Assembly (NCBI GenBank): GCA_020851015.1
Contig: JADZDN010000432.1
Location: 1 to 7,714, forward strand
Direction: 5' to 3'
DNA: 7,714 nucleotides
Origin: Alphaproteobacteria bacterium
GTDB taxonomy: Bacteria; Pseudomonadota; Alphaproteobacteria; JAEULC01
Shown: one piece after another, positions 1-5,698 of the stretch
Layout of the letters: each line of letters begins with the position of its first letter
Position numbering within the stretch: position 1 is the stretch's first letter
Made by a program: the position numbers and the translations under genes
Notes under the pieces: generated by a model
What the model was told of the DNA's origin: nothing
What the model saw: the letters and a program-made list of their open reading frames with translations, nothing else
The model's database searches: none

Positions 1-894
1 GCGCCGGTTGAACTCCTCCAGGCACCGCCCGATGCGCGTGCCGCCCGACCCGTCCTCGACCTGGGCCGCGCCCTTGTCCAGCGCCACGTCGACGTCCTTG
101 AGCCGCAGGTCGCGGGTGATGTTGGTCAGCCGCGTGCCGAACACGAAGCTGAACACCCGGTCGCGGTCGTTGGTCAGCGCGTGCATGAAATGCAGCGCCA
201 TGCGCGAGTACTTGCTCATCGAGCCCGAGATGTCGCACAGCACGACCAGCGGCGGGGTGCGGGTCACGCGCTTCTTCCAGCGCAGCGGGATCACGTCGCC
301 GCCCGCGCGCAGCGCGGCGCGCAGGGTCGCGCGCAGATCGGCCCGCGCGCCGCTGCGATCGGCGCGGAAGCGGCGCGTCGCGACTTCGGCCAGGGGCAGG
401 ACCAAGCGCCGGATCGCGCGCTTCGCGTCCTCGAATTCCGCGCCCGACATCTTTTCGAAGTCCATGCGGTTCAAGAGCTCGCGGTCCGACCAGGTGAGGG
501 TGGCGTCGATCTCGACCTTCTCCTCGCCCTCATCCTTGGGTTGCCGATCCCGCCCGGCGGCGATCGCGTCGGCCAGGCGCCGGCTGATCTCCTCGCCCGG
601 CTCCTCGGGCCCCGCGACCTGCGGCAGCATCAGGGACAGCATCTTCTGCAGCAGTTCGGGATTGCGCCAGAACAGGTGGAACGCCTGGTCGAAGATCACC
701 CGCTGGTCGCGGCGCGACACGAACACCGCGTGCAGGGTCCAGTAGAAATCGGCCTTGTTGGTGATGCCGACGGCGCGCAGCGCGTTGACCGCGTCGATCA
801 CCCGGCCCGGCCCGACCGGCAGCCCCGCCGCGCGCAAGGTGCGTGCGAAATGCATCACGTTCTCCACGAGACGGCCTTGCGCGGACGCCCTCAC
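1..894 (-). CDS. CoxE-like VWA domain protein, 3' end cut by window
   Basis: The minus-strand frame is open from a GTG at 894 to the window edge, giving 298 residues; the family usually runs to about 390, so roughly the last quarter is missing. The N-terminal region after the start (GRLVENVMHFARTLRAAGLP, near residues 7-26) is typical of the CoxE/VWA family. A von Willebrand A domain begins near residue 215. Its MIDAS metal site is visible as DISGS at 221-225, with a second MIDAS threonine at 286 in GGTRIG. Proteins of this family act with a MoxR ATPase in maturing metalloenzymes; in carbon monoxide dehydrogenase clusters CoxD and CoxE help assemble the Cu/Mo site. The MoxR gene lies directly upstream, 142 bp away. 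Alternative starts are the GTGs at 867 and 858 and the ATG at 855. I chose 894 because it keeps the conserved GRLVEN segment. The gap upstream is filled by a G-rich repeat that may supply the ribosome-binding purines. Confidence 0.85.
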   Translation of the reverse strand, partial: MRASAQGRLVENVMHFARTLRAAGLPVGPGRVIDAVNALRAVGITNKADFYWTLHAVFVSRRDQRVIFDQAFHLFWRNPELLQKMLSLMLPQVAGPEEPGEEISRRLADAIAAGRDRQPKDEGEEKVEIDATLTWSDRELLNRMDFEKMSGAEFEDAKRAIRRLVLPLAEVATRRFRADRSGARADLRATLRAALRAGGDVIPLRWKKRVTRTPPLVVLCDISGSMSKYSRMALHFMHALTNDRDRVFSFVFGTRLTNITRDLRLKDVDVALDKGAAQVEDGSGGTRIGRCLEEFNRR

Positions 895-900
895 GGCGGC

Positions 901-1005
901 CCCCCACCCCAACCCTCCCCCACAAGGGGGGAGGGGGCGGGGGGCAGAAGAGACGCACCATCTTCGTCCCCTCCCCCTTGATGGGGGAGGGTCAGGGTGG
1001 GGGTG
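901..1005. repeat. Inverted doublet of REP-like G-rich hairpin repeats
   Basis: Two related units lie head to head at 901-938 and 967-1005. Each has a hairpin with C-rich and G-rich arms (CCCTCCCCC, short loop, GGGGGAGGG) followed by a G-rich tail (GGGTTGGGGTGGGGG in one, GGGTCAGGGTGGGGG in the other). The first unit reads on the minus strand and the second on the plus strand, so the tails point outwards. The same family recurs in the 5245-5744 element. The doublet occupies the gap between the MoxR and VWA genes, which normally sit close together in one transcript. It resembles the paired REP elements known from other bacteria. Its mobility is inferred, not seen. Confidence 0.75.
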
Positions 1006-1036
1006 AACGTCGCGGCAAGCTGCATCGTGGTTCAGC

Positions 1037-1996
1037 TCACCGCGGCCGGCCGGCGGCCGCCAGCTCGGCCTTGACCTGGACCATCAGGCGGTTGGCCTCG
1101 CTGCCCTGCACCTTGGCGATGTCGTCCTGGTACTTCAGCAGTACGCCCAGCGTGTCGTCGATCGCGCGCGGGTCCAGCGACAGGCAATCGAGCTGCATCA
1201 GCGCGTGGACCCAGTCGATGGTCTCGGCCACGCCCGGCAGCTTGAACAGCTCCATCTCGCGCAGCTTGTGCACGAAGCCCACGACCTCGCGGCTGAGCGC
1301 CTCGGGCGCGCCGGGCGCCTGCACCGCCAGGATGTCGAGCTCGCGCTCGGCCGTCGGAAAATCGACCCAGTGGTAGAAGCAGCGGCGCTTCAGCGCGTCG
1401 TGGATCTCGCGCGTGCGGTTGGAGGTGATGACGACGATCGGCGGCTCGGGCGCCTTGATCGCGCCGATCTCGGGGATCGTCACCTGGAAGTCCGACAGGA
1501 TTTCGAGCAGGAACGCCTCGAACGGCTCGTCGGCGCGGTCCAGCTCGTCGATCAGCAGCACCGGCGCACCCGCCATGTCGGGCTCGAGCGCGCGCAGCAG
1601 TGGCCGCTTGATCAGGAAGCGCTCGGAGAAGATGGACTCCTCCATCGCCGCGCGCCCCTTGCCGCCGGCCTCGGCCAGGCGGATTTCGACCATCTGGCGC
1701 GCGTAGTCCCACTCGTAGACGGCGGAGGCGACGTCGAGCCCCTCGTAGCATTGCAGGCGGATCAGCTTGCGGCCGAGGGTGGCGGCCAGCACCTTGGCGA
1801 TCTCGGTCTTGCCGACGCCCGCCTCGCCCTCCAGGAACAGCGGCCTGCCGAGCTTGAGCGCCAGGAACAGCGCGGTCGACAGGCTGCGCTCGCCGACATA
1901 GTCGCCGCGCTTCAGCAGCGCCAGGGTCTCATCCACCGATTGCGGCAGCGCGGTGCGCTGGTCGGCGGGGCGTTTGGCGGCCAGGGGGGCGGTCAT
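1037..1996 (-). CDS. MoxR-family AAA+ ATPase (CoxD-like)
   Basis: A 319-residue AAA+ ATPase. The Walker A motif GEAGVGKT is at residues 57-64, Walker B VLLIDELDRAD at 146-156, sensor 1 around TSNRTRE at 191-197, and a probable arginine finger in the KRR at 203-205. The segment LQCYEGLDVASAVYEWDY at 81-98 is characteristic of the CoxD-like branch of MoxR proteins. The family couples ATP hydrolysis to folding or metal-centre insertion in a client enzyme, working with a VWA protein, and the next gene downstream encodes such a protein. Length and motif order are normal and nothing essential is missing. The ATG at 1996 gives the usual N-terminus, although the ribosome-binding site is weak (an AGGA about 15 bases upstream). 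It begins 80 bp after the doxX stop on the same strand, so read-through from the buf operon is possible. No client enzyme gene is in view. Confidence 0.93.
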   Translation of the reverse strand: MTAPLAAKRPADQRTALPQSVDETLALLKRGDYVGERSLSTALFLALKLGRPLFLEGEAGVGKTEIAKVLAATLGRKLIRLQCYEGLDVASAVYEWDYARQMVEIRLAEAGGKGRAAMEESIFSERFLIKRPLLRALEPDMAGAPVLLIDELDRADEPFEAFLLEILSDFQVTIPEIGAIKAPEPPIVVITSNRTREIHDALKRRCFYHWVDFPTAERELDILAVQAPGAPEALSREVVGFVHKLREMELFKLPGVAETIDWVHALMQLDCLSLDPRAIDDTLGVLLKYQDDIAKVQGSEANRLMVQVKAELAAAGRPR

Positions 1997-2057
1997 CGCG
2001 GGGGCCAGGGGTCCTTTGCCGGAACTCCCTCGACTCTACACCAGCTTTTCCGGGCGG

Positions 2058-2069
2058 GGGAAATGTCCC
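2058..2069 (-). promoter_or_regulatory. Palindromic candidate operator upstream of the MoxR gene
   Basis: On the minus strand this reads GGGACATTTCCC, an imperfect palindrome 62-73 bases before the MoxR start codon. It resembles GGGAAGCATTTCCC, found at 70-83 bases before bufA. The match (GGGA, then CATTTCCC, with two bases missing between) could be chance in a G+C-rich genome. If real, it would suggest one regulator or sigma factor for both modules. Confidence 0.25.
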
Positions 2070-2076
2070 TTTTCGA

Positions 2077-2520
2077 TCAAGTCTCGAGCAGCCATTGGGC
2101 GATCAGTCGGTCGACCGAGATCGGGCCCGGCCCGCGGGTCAGGATATAGGCGAGCAGGCCCGCCCACAGCAGGTGCTCGGCCCAGTTGCCGGGATAGACG
2201 GTGAACTGGATCACCGCCGTCAGCCCCAGCAGGGCCGCGGCGGCCAGGCGCGCGCCGAAGCCGGCCATGAGCATCAGCGAGCCGAAGAACTCGACGGCCG
2301 TGCCCAGCGTGGCGGCAAGCCTGGGCGGCAGGATCGGCACCTTGTACTCGCCCTGGAACAGGGCGACGGCCGAGTCCGAGACCAGCCAGGCGTCGTCGAG
2401 CTTGGTCAGCGACGACTTGAAGAACACCATGCCCACGCCGATCCGGAAGGCGAGTTCGAGAACGGGCATCGGAAACCGGCCCAACACGTGCCGAGCCTGG
2501 CGCAGCGCGACGGCAGTCAT
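2077..2520 (-). CDS. DoxX family membrane protein of the bufferin operon
   Basis: A 147-residue hydrophobic protein of the DoxX family with four likely membrane segments: about 20-37, 66-87, 90-108 and 114-128. Family features include GVGMVFFKSSLTKL near the first helix and VEFFGSLMLM in the second. The short polar stretch YPGNWAEH at 109-116 precedes the last helix. Its ATG overlaps the stop codon of the DUF2063 gene (ATGA at 2517-2520), indicating translational coupling in the same operon. DoxX-type proteins commonly close bufferin operons (the gigD position in Caulobacter). Their role there is not settled; a membrane partner in redox chemistry, export or metal handling is possible. The ATG at 2520 is preferred over longer frames because those read backwards into bufC. 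Confidence 0.9.
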   Translation of the reverse strand: MTAVALRQARHVLGRFPMPVLELAFRIGVGMVFFKSSLTKLDDAWLVSDSAVALFQGEYKVPILPPRLAATLGTAVEFFGSLMLMAGFGARLAAAALLGLTAVIQFTVYPGNWAEHLLWAGLLAYILTRGPGPISVDRLIAQWLLET

Positions 2521-3293
2521 GGCGCAATTCTCCCGAGCGATTTCAGGATCGGTGCGGCGAGCAGCGCGGCGAGCGCACCCGGCAGGTCGAAGCCTCGATC
2601 GACCGAAAGCGCCGCTTCGGCGGCTTCGCCCAGCGTGCGTCCGGCGACCAGGGCGCCGACGAAGGCGCCTTCGGCATCGGCGAGCGCGCGGCATGCGACG
2701 TCGCCGTCGACGCCGCGCCACACCAGCACCGTCTGGCCGCCCTGGGCAAGATCGACCACCGCGTCGTCCGGCGCGCCGGGCCGGTTCGCCCGCCAGATCG
2801 ACAGGATCGGGTAGGGCGATCCCAGCAGGGCGGTCGCCGGCAGCGGCGCCAGGCGCAGCCCGCCATAGGCTTCCGGCGCCATCGCCGCCAGTTCCGCGGC
2901 GGCAAGAGCGGCTGCGTCGGGCGCGCGGCAGGCCTGGCTCAGCGCCCATTCCAGCCGCGCCACGTCGGCGAGATAGGCCGGCGCGTTGGGCGCGGTTTCG
3001 AGGAAGGCGGCGAATTCCGCGCCATATTCCGCGAGGACGGGCGAGCGGGGTGGCGCGATCTCGACGAAGTGCCGGCAGGCTGTCGCGAACCAGCCAGGGC
3101 CGACCAGCCGCTCCACGGCCGGGAATGTCGCCGCCAGCGCCTCGCGCAGCGTGATGCGCGTGTGGTTGCGGTAGATCTGGACGCGCTGCGCCGGCTCCAG
3201 CCGGTCGCGCAGCACGGTCGCGACGATCCCATCCTCGCTACCGCCCAGCAGCGCGCGCGAGAAGTCGCGCTGGATGTCACGCAGCGACGGCAT
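2517..3293 (-). CDS. bufC: HvfC/BufC family (DUF2063) RiPP maturation partner protein
   Basis: A 258-residue protein with the DUF2063 N-terminal domain (about residues 5-95). The key block is RVQIYRNHTRITLREALAAT at 37-56, followed by FPAVERLVG. A second conserved patch, SPYPILSIWRAN, is at 159-170. The domain was once annotated as putative DNA-binding. Within this family it is now understood as the partner of DUF692/MNIO enzymes that helps present the precursor peptide. The start codon lies 17 bp inside the bufB gene in another frame, and the stop overlaps doxX by 4 bp, so the genes are tightly coupled. There are two cysteines (73 and 111 region) and no signal peptide, so the protein is cytoplasmic. 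The C-terminal half (about 120-258) is Ala-rich and less conserved, as is common here. Confidence 0.92.
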   Translation of the reverse strand: MPSLRDIQRDFSRALLGGSEDGIVATVLRDRLEPAQRVQIYRNHTRITLREALAATFPAVERLVGPGWFATACRHFVEIAPPRSPVLAEYGAEFAAFLETAPNAPAYLADVARLEWALSQACRAPDAAALAAAELAAMAPEAYGGLRLAPLPATALLGSPYPILSIWRANRPGAPDDAVVDLAQGGQTVLVWRGVDGDVACRALADAEGAFVGALVAGRTLGEAAEAALSVDRGFDLPGALAALLAAPILKSLGRIAP

Positions 3294-4146
3294 GTCTCAT
3301 TCCCGCTAGGGCGGCGGCACGGCGCGCATCGGCCTGCTGCGCCTCGGCCACCAGAACGTCGAGCGCGGGGATGCGCGTATCCCATTCGATCAGCGTGGGT
3401 GCCTCGGGAAAGCGACGCACGGCCTGCCGGTAAAGGCGCCACACGGTCTCCGGCACGGCCGATCCGTGGTCGTCGATCAGGATCGCGATGCCGTCCTCCT
3501 CCGCCGCGTGATGCCCGGCGAGGTGGATTTCGCCGACTGTGCCGGCGGGGACCGCGTCGATATAGGCTGCCGCCTCGAAGCCGTGGTTCACCGCGCAGAC
3601 CTGGACGTTGTTGACGTCGAGCAGCATGCCGCAGCCCGTGCGGGCCGCCAGCGCGGCCAGGAACTCGGCCTCGGGGATCGGGGAGTGGGCGAAACGCAGG
3701 TAGGTCGAGGGGTTCTCGATCAGCACCCGGCGCTGCAGCCGCTCCTGCAGGCGCAGGATGTTCGCGGCGACGACGGCGAGGCTTTCCTCGGTGTAGGGCA
3801 GGGGTAGCAGGTCGTTGTGGTAGACGCCGCCGGTCACGCTCCAGGCAAGGTGCTCGGAGACGAGGAACGGCTCGATCTCTCCGACCAAGGCGGCCACGCG
3901 CGCGAGATGGGTCTCGTCCAGCCCGTCCGCGCTGCCCAGCGACAGGCCCACGCCATGCACGGAAACCGCGCGATCGCGCCGCACGATCTCCAGGCACCGG
4001 CGCGGCTGTCCGCCGCCCAGGTAGTTCTCGGCGTGGATTTCGAGCCATCCGACGGCGGGAGGGGACGCCATGACCGCCGCATGATGGCTCGCGCGAAGCC
4101 CGATTCCGGCCGCGCGCGATGGTTCTCGCGGATCGGCGGTGGTCAT
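3277..4146 (-). CDS. bufB: BufB-type MNIO (DUF692) RiPP cysteine-modifying oxidase
   Basis: A 289-residue TIM-barrel protein of the DUF692 family, the multinuclear non-heme iron oxidative enzymes. Expected metal-site motifs are present in order: GIGLRASH at 14-21, WLEIHAENY at 34-42, SVHGVGLSLGS at 62-72, SEHLAW at 97-102, ENPSTYL at 144-150, LLDVNNV at 175-181, NHG at 187-189, GEIHLAGH at 205-212, DDHG at 225-228 and EWD at 254-256. These supply the His, Glu, Asp and Asn iron ligands, and none appears lost. The family is known to rearrange cysteines oxidatively; bufferin maturation gives thiooxazoles. Here the substrate should be the BufA peptide encoded 45 bp upstream, with BufC as partner. 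The ATG at 4146 has a Shine-Dalgarno-like AGGGA five bases before it. The last codons overlap bufC by 17 bp. Confidence 0.95.
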   Translation of the reverse strand: MTTADPREPSRAAGIGLRASHHAAVMASPPAVGWLEIHAENYLGGGQPRRCLEIVRRDRAVSVHGVGLSLGSADGLDETHLARVAALVGEIEPFLVSEHLAWSVTGGVYHNDLLPLPYTEESLAVVAANILRLQERLQRRVLIENPSTYLRFAHSPIPEAEFLAALAARTGCGMLLDVNNVQVCAVNHGFEAAAYIDAVPAGTVGEIHLAGHHAAEEDGIAILIDDHGSAVPETVWRLYRQAVRRFPEAPTLIEWDTRIPALDVLVAEAQQADARRAAALAGMRHAVAA

Positions 4147-4174
4147 GGCAATCCCTATACGTAAACGGGCGGGC

Positions 4175-4192
4175 GCCGGATGAATCCCCGGC
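4175..4192 (-). other. Small hairpin at the bufA 3' end, before bufB
   Basis: On the minus strand, GCCGG, an 8-base loop and CCGGC form a 5-bp stem that begins at the last base of the bufA stop codon. There is no T-run, so it is not a standard terminator. In RiPP operons the precursor is usually made in excess over its enzymes, and a hairpin here could stabilise the bufA message or slow read-through. The stem is short and could be chance. Confidence 0.25.
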
Positions 4193-4449
4193 TAGCTTTT
4201 CTTGGGCTGCGGGCTGGCGCCGGCGATCTTGGCGCAGGTGCCCGCCGGGACGTAGATCCAGGCGTCGGCCTGGGCGTCCTTCTTCGACGTGCCGGCGCAG
4301 CTCGAGGTCGCGGTCTGGCAGTCGTTCTTGCCGGCCTTCGCGATGCCGTAGCACTTCTCCTGCTTGGCGTCCTGGGCCTGGGCCTTGGCGCCGCCCAGCG
4401 AAAGGGCCAGCGCGACCGCCGAGGCGATCAGCAGGGGATTGGCGTTCAT
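4192..4449 (-). CDS. bufA: Bufferin precursor peptide (DUF2282), exported four-cysteine RiPP
   Basis: An 85-residue secreted peptide. Residues 1-26 form a Sec signal peptide: a short polar start, the hydrophobic core [15 protein letters not shown], and a probable AKAQAQ cleavage site. The mature part holds the DUF2282 signature with cysteines at 33, 44, 51 and 72, in [14 protein letters not shown] (31-44), TATSSC (46-51), DAWIYVPAG (62-70) and TCAKIAG (71-77). In studied bufferins the central two cysteines become thiooxazoles and the outer two can form a disulfide; the product binds copper. The full cysteine set and the adjacent bufB and bufC make that role likely here. The start has a strong Shine-Dalgarno GGAGGA six bases upstream (4457-4462). 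A lysine/proline tail (QPKKS) follows the core. Metal specificity cannot be read from sequence. Confidence 0.95.
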   Translation of the reverse strand: MNANPLLIASAVALALSLGGAKAQAQDAKQEKCYGIAKAGKNDCQTATSSCAGTSKKDAQADAWIYVPAGTCAKIAGASPQPKKS

Positions 4450-4456
4450 GGTCGTG

Positions 4457-4499
4457 TCCTCCGGTGGTTAACGACGCGCGATCGGATGCGTCCGGAGGA
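4457..4499 (-). promoter_or_regulatory. bufA leader hairpin that would mask the Shine-Dalgarno
   Basis: The bufA ribosome-binding site CCGGAGGA (minus strand, 4464-4457) has a perfect 8-base complement, TCCTCCGG, upstream at 4499-4492. The loop is 27 bases and contains a nested 4-bp stem (GCGT/ACGC at 4491-4488 and 4477-4474). In an RNA that includes both arms, the Shine-Dalgarno would be paired and translation reduced. This could be a metal- or temperature-responsive leader, or simply tuning of precursor output. It works only if transcription starts upstream of about 4499. No known riboswitch class is recognised. Confidence 0.4.
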
Positions 4500-4518
4500 T
4501 AGGCAGGCCGCCGCGGAA

Positions 4519-4532
4519 GGGAAATGCTTCCC
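4519..4532 (-). promoter_or_regulatory. Palindrome GGGAAGCATTTCCC, candidate bufA operator or promoter element
   Basis: The arms GGGAA and TTCCC are perfect, with a 4-base centre, 70-83 bases before the bufA ATG. The right arm overlaps a possible -35 (TTTCCC, 4524-4519). A 17-base spacer then leads to a -10-like TATCCT at 4501-4496. Both hexamers match the housekeeping consensus poorly, so the palindrome may instead be a repressor site or part of an ECF-type promoter. Related operons are often under ECF sigma control, but no sigma gene is in this window. If the -10 assignment is right, transcription would start near 4489 and would exclude the upstream arm of the leader hairpin. Confidence 0.3.
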
Positions 4533-4571
4533 GCTTATGATTTCGATGCTTTGGACGGCGCGCGGCCGGCT

Positions 4572-4588
4572 CGGGCTTCAACAGCCCG
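4572..4588 (-). terminator. Candidate terminator hairpin after the RAM-domain gene
   Basis: On the minus strand CGGGCT, the loop GTTGA and AGCCCG form a perfect 6-bp stem, 34 bases after the stop of the RAM-domain gene and before the bufA promoter region. No T-run follows, so it would be a weak or factor-dependent terminator. Its position supports separating the upstream gene from the buf operon. Confidence 0.35.
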
Positions 4589-4621
4589 TGAAGGAAGGCG
4601 TGAGCGCTTGCCGGCGGCGGG

Positions 4622-4864
4622 CTACGAGAAGGCCTTGAAGGTGATCAGCGTGAAGGTGTCCTTCACACCCGGCAGGGTCTGGACGTGCTGGGTCACGAAG
4701 TGGCCGATGTCCTCGCCGTCGTTCAGGTAGCACTTCATCAGCAGGTCGTACTGGCCGGAGGTCGAGTAGACCTCGGATACCTGCTCGATCGTCTGGGCGG
4801 CCTTGTCGGCCACGTCGTAGGCTTTGCCCAGTTCGCATTTCACCATGATGAAGATCGTCTGCAT
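4622..4864 (-). CDS. Stand-alone Lrp/AsnC ligand-binding (RAM) domain protein
   Basis: An 80-residue protein matching only the C-terminal effector-binding domain of Lrp/AsnC regulators; there is no helix-turn-helix. The N-terminal strand is MQTIFIMVKCELGKAYDVAD, then a helix, EVYSTSGQYDLLMKCYL at 31-47 (second strand pair with the conserved G-x-YD), a second helix at 51-62, and a final strand VKDTFTLITFKAF at 67-79. This is the usual length for stand-alone RAM proteins, which form beta-alpha-beta-beta-alpha-beta oligomers and bind amino acids or related small molecules. Their physiological roles are mostly unknown. The ATG at 4864 follows an AGAGGA ribosome-binding site (4870-4875) five bases upstream. 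The gene lies 46 bp after the small protein gene and 172 bp before bufA. A link to the buf system is not shown. Confidence 0.88.
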   Translation of the reverse strand: MQTIFIMVKCELGKAYDVADKAAQTIEQVSEVYSTSGQYDLLMKCYLNDGEDIGHFVTQHVQTLPGVKDTFTLITFKAFS

Positions 4865-4910
4865 CGCGGTCCTCTTGTTCCGCCCAACGCCTCCGGGCGC
4901 AGCACCAGAA

Positions 4911-5114
4911 CTATACGCCCGGAGCGATGTTCTTGCGTTGCGGTTTGGTGAGACGCGCTTTTCGAAGCTCGTTCGCGCGACGTCGCAGGTCGTTCAGCAT
5001 TTCGATCTTCTCGCCGAACGATCGCGATGCCGTCTTTCGGCGGCCGGCGGCCTTGCGTGCGAGCAGGTCGGCAATGTCGGGGGAGGAAGCCTGCTTCATC
5101 GGTTGATCATTCAT
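4911..5114 (-). CDS. Small basic partner protein of a nucleotidyltransferase pair
   Basis: A 67-residue hydrophilic, Arg/Lys-rich protein without signal or membrane segment. The pattern IADLLARKAAGRRKTASRSF (about 14-33), then GEKIEMLNDLRRRANELR, resembles the small partner proteins (A-x-RR... F-EKI... L) often encoded beside AbiEii-like or other minimal nucleotidyltransferases, a toxin-antitoxin-like arrangement. The ATG at 5114 overlaps the stop of the broken nucleotidyltransferase gene as TGATG, the usual sign of translational coupling. That is why I prefer it to the in-frame ATG at 5162, which would overlap that gene by 49 bp. No good Shine-Dalgarno is visible, so with the upstream gene ruined it may be poorly translated. 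The family assignment is from recall of sequence patterns, not a search. Confidence 0.6.
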   Translation of the reverse strand: MNDQPMKQASSPDIADLLARKAAGRRKTASRSFGEKIEMLNDLRRRANELRKARLTKPQRKNIAPGV

Positions 5115-5343
5115 CACGCAAACGGATTTCCGATTCCGCTCTTCTCGCAGAACAATCGCCATCGCTCGATCAGACTATGACGCTGAAGCACCGCTTTCAA
5201 GTCATCCAGGTTCACCGCTCCTTGAGTCAGGAACTCGTGCACCCTGCACGGCTGTCCGGCTGAGCACTTGACGAATTGCACGAAAGCCGGCGCCGATCGG
5301 GCGTTTGACGAGTTTCGCGCGAGCTGGAACACCTTTTTCGAAT

Positions 5344-5410
5344 CCCCCCTCCCCCGAGCGCGACGACGCCTGCGGCGTCGCGCGGGGCGGGAGGGGGTTA
5401 GGGGGAGGGG
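5344..5410 (+). repeat. REP-like G-rich hairpin unit, left copy inside the insertion
   Basis: CCCCCCTCCCCC, a GC-rich loop that itself folds (GCGCGACG with CGTCGCGC), GGGAGGGGG, then the tail TTAGGGGGAGGGG. It is the same family as the doublet at 901-1005. Its inverted partner is at 5659-5698, with the two tails pointing towards each other. Confidence 0.7.
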
Positions 5411-5449
5411 CCGCACGCGCGCTTTCGCAGCGTGGCTTCTCCTTCCAGT

Positions 5450-5616
5450 CGGAAACCACCGGGACGCCAAGGCACCGCGGAATAGAATCGAACCGCCACC
5501 GCACTGCTGACACGAGGCCGAAGCGCGAATCCGCTATCTCCGACGTGGTGTCCGTCATCTCGTGGCGGTGCGCCCTTCTTTTCTACCTTGGTGTCTTGGT
5601 GCCTTGGTGGTTTCCG
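5450..5616. repeat. Imperfect 28-bp inverted repeat within the insertion
   Basis: The arm at 5450-5477 (CGGAAACCACCGGGACGCCA and on) is complementary to 5589-5616 (which ends CTTGGTGGTTTCCG). Of 28 positions 22 match, and all six mismatches are transitions. The right arm contains the periodic motif TTGGTGTCTTGGTGCCTTGG, a type of repeat seen in intergenic DNA of many bacteria. The sequence between, 5478-5588, has no gene I can recognise. Confidence 0.65.
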
Positions 5617-5658
5617 TGATTGCCAGGCGGGCCATGCTTGCCGGGCGGTGGCGCGGTT

Positions 5659-5698
5659 CCCCCCTCCCCCTAACCTCCTCCCGCAAGGGGAGGGGGGA
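5659..5698 (-). repeat. REP-like G-rich hairpin unit, right copy inside the insertion
   Basis: CCCCCCTCCCCCTAACC, CTCCCGC, AAGGGGAGGGGGG: the inverted counterpart of the unit at 5344-5410 but with a short loop, like the units at 901-1005. Confidence 0.7.

Noticed and set aside
181..981. Long plus-strand ORF (266 codons) opposite the VWA gene
   Set aside because: It is antisense to a gene with a clear VWA MIDAS motif, has biased Arg/Ala/His composition and runs through the REP-like doublet.
901..1005. G-rich repeats as a CRISPR array or intrinsic terminator
   Set aside because: There are only two units in opposite orientation with no regular spacers, and no T-run follows either hairpin.
1205..2149. 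Plus-strand ORF of 314 codons opposite the MoxR gene
   Set aside because: It is the complement of a well-conserved AAA+ ATPase; composition and lack of motifs mark it as a shadow.
2939..4354. Minus-strand ORF of 471 codons spanning bufA to bufC in another frame
   Set aside because: It overlaps three genes with strong family motifs and is Arg/Pro-rich, typical of out-of-frame reading in GC-rich DNA.
4457..4475. GTTAACC near bufA as a Caulobacter SigF-like promoter (GTAACC type)
   Set aside because: It is too close to the start codon; a matching -10 would fall at the ATG.
4910..4915. TATAGT on the minus strand as a -10 box for the RAM-domain gene
   Set aside because: It matches five of six bases, but no acceptable -35 lies 16-18 bases upstream, and it overlaps the stop codon of the preceding gene.
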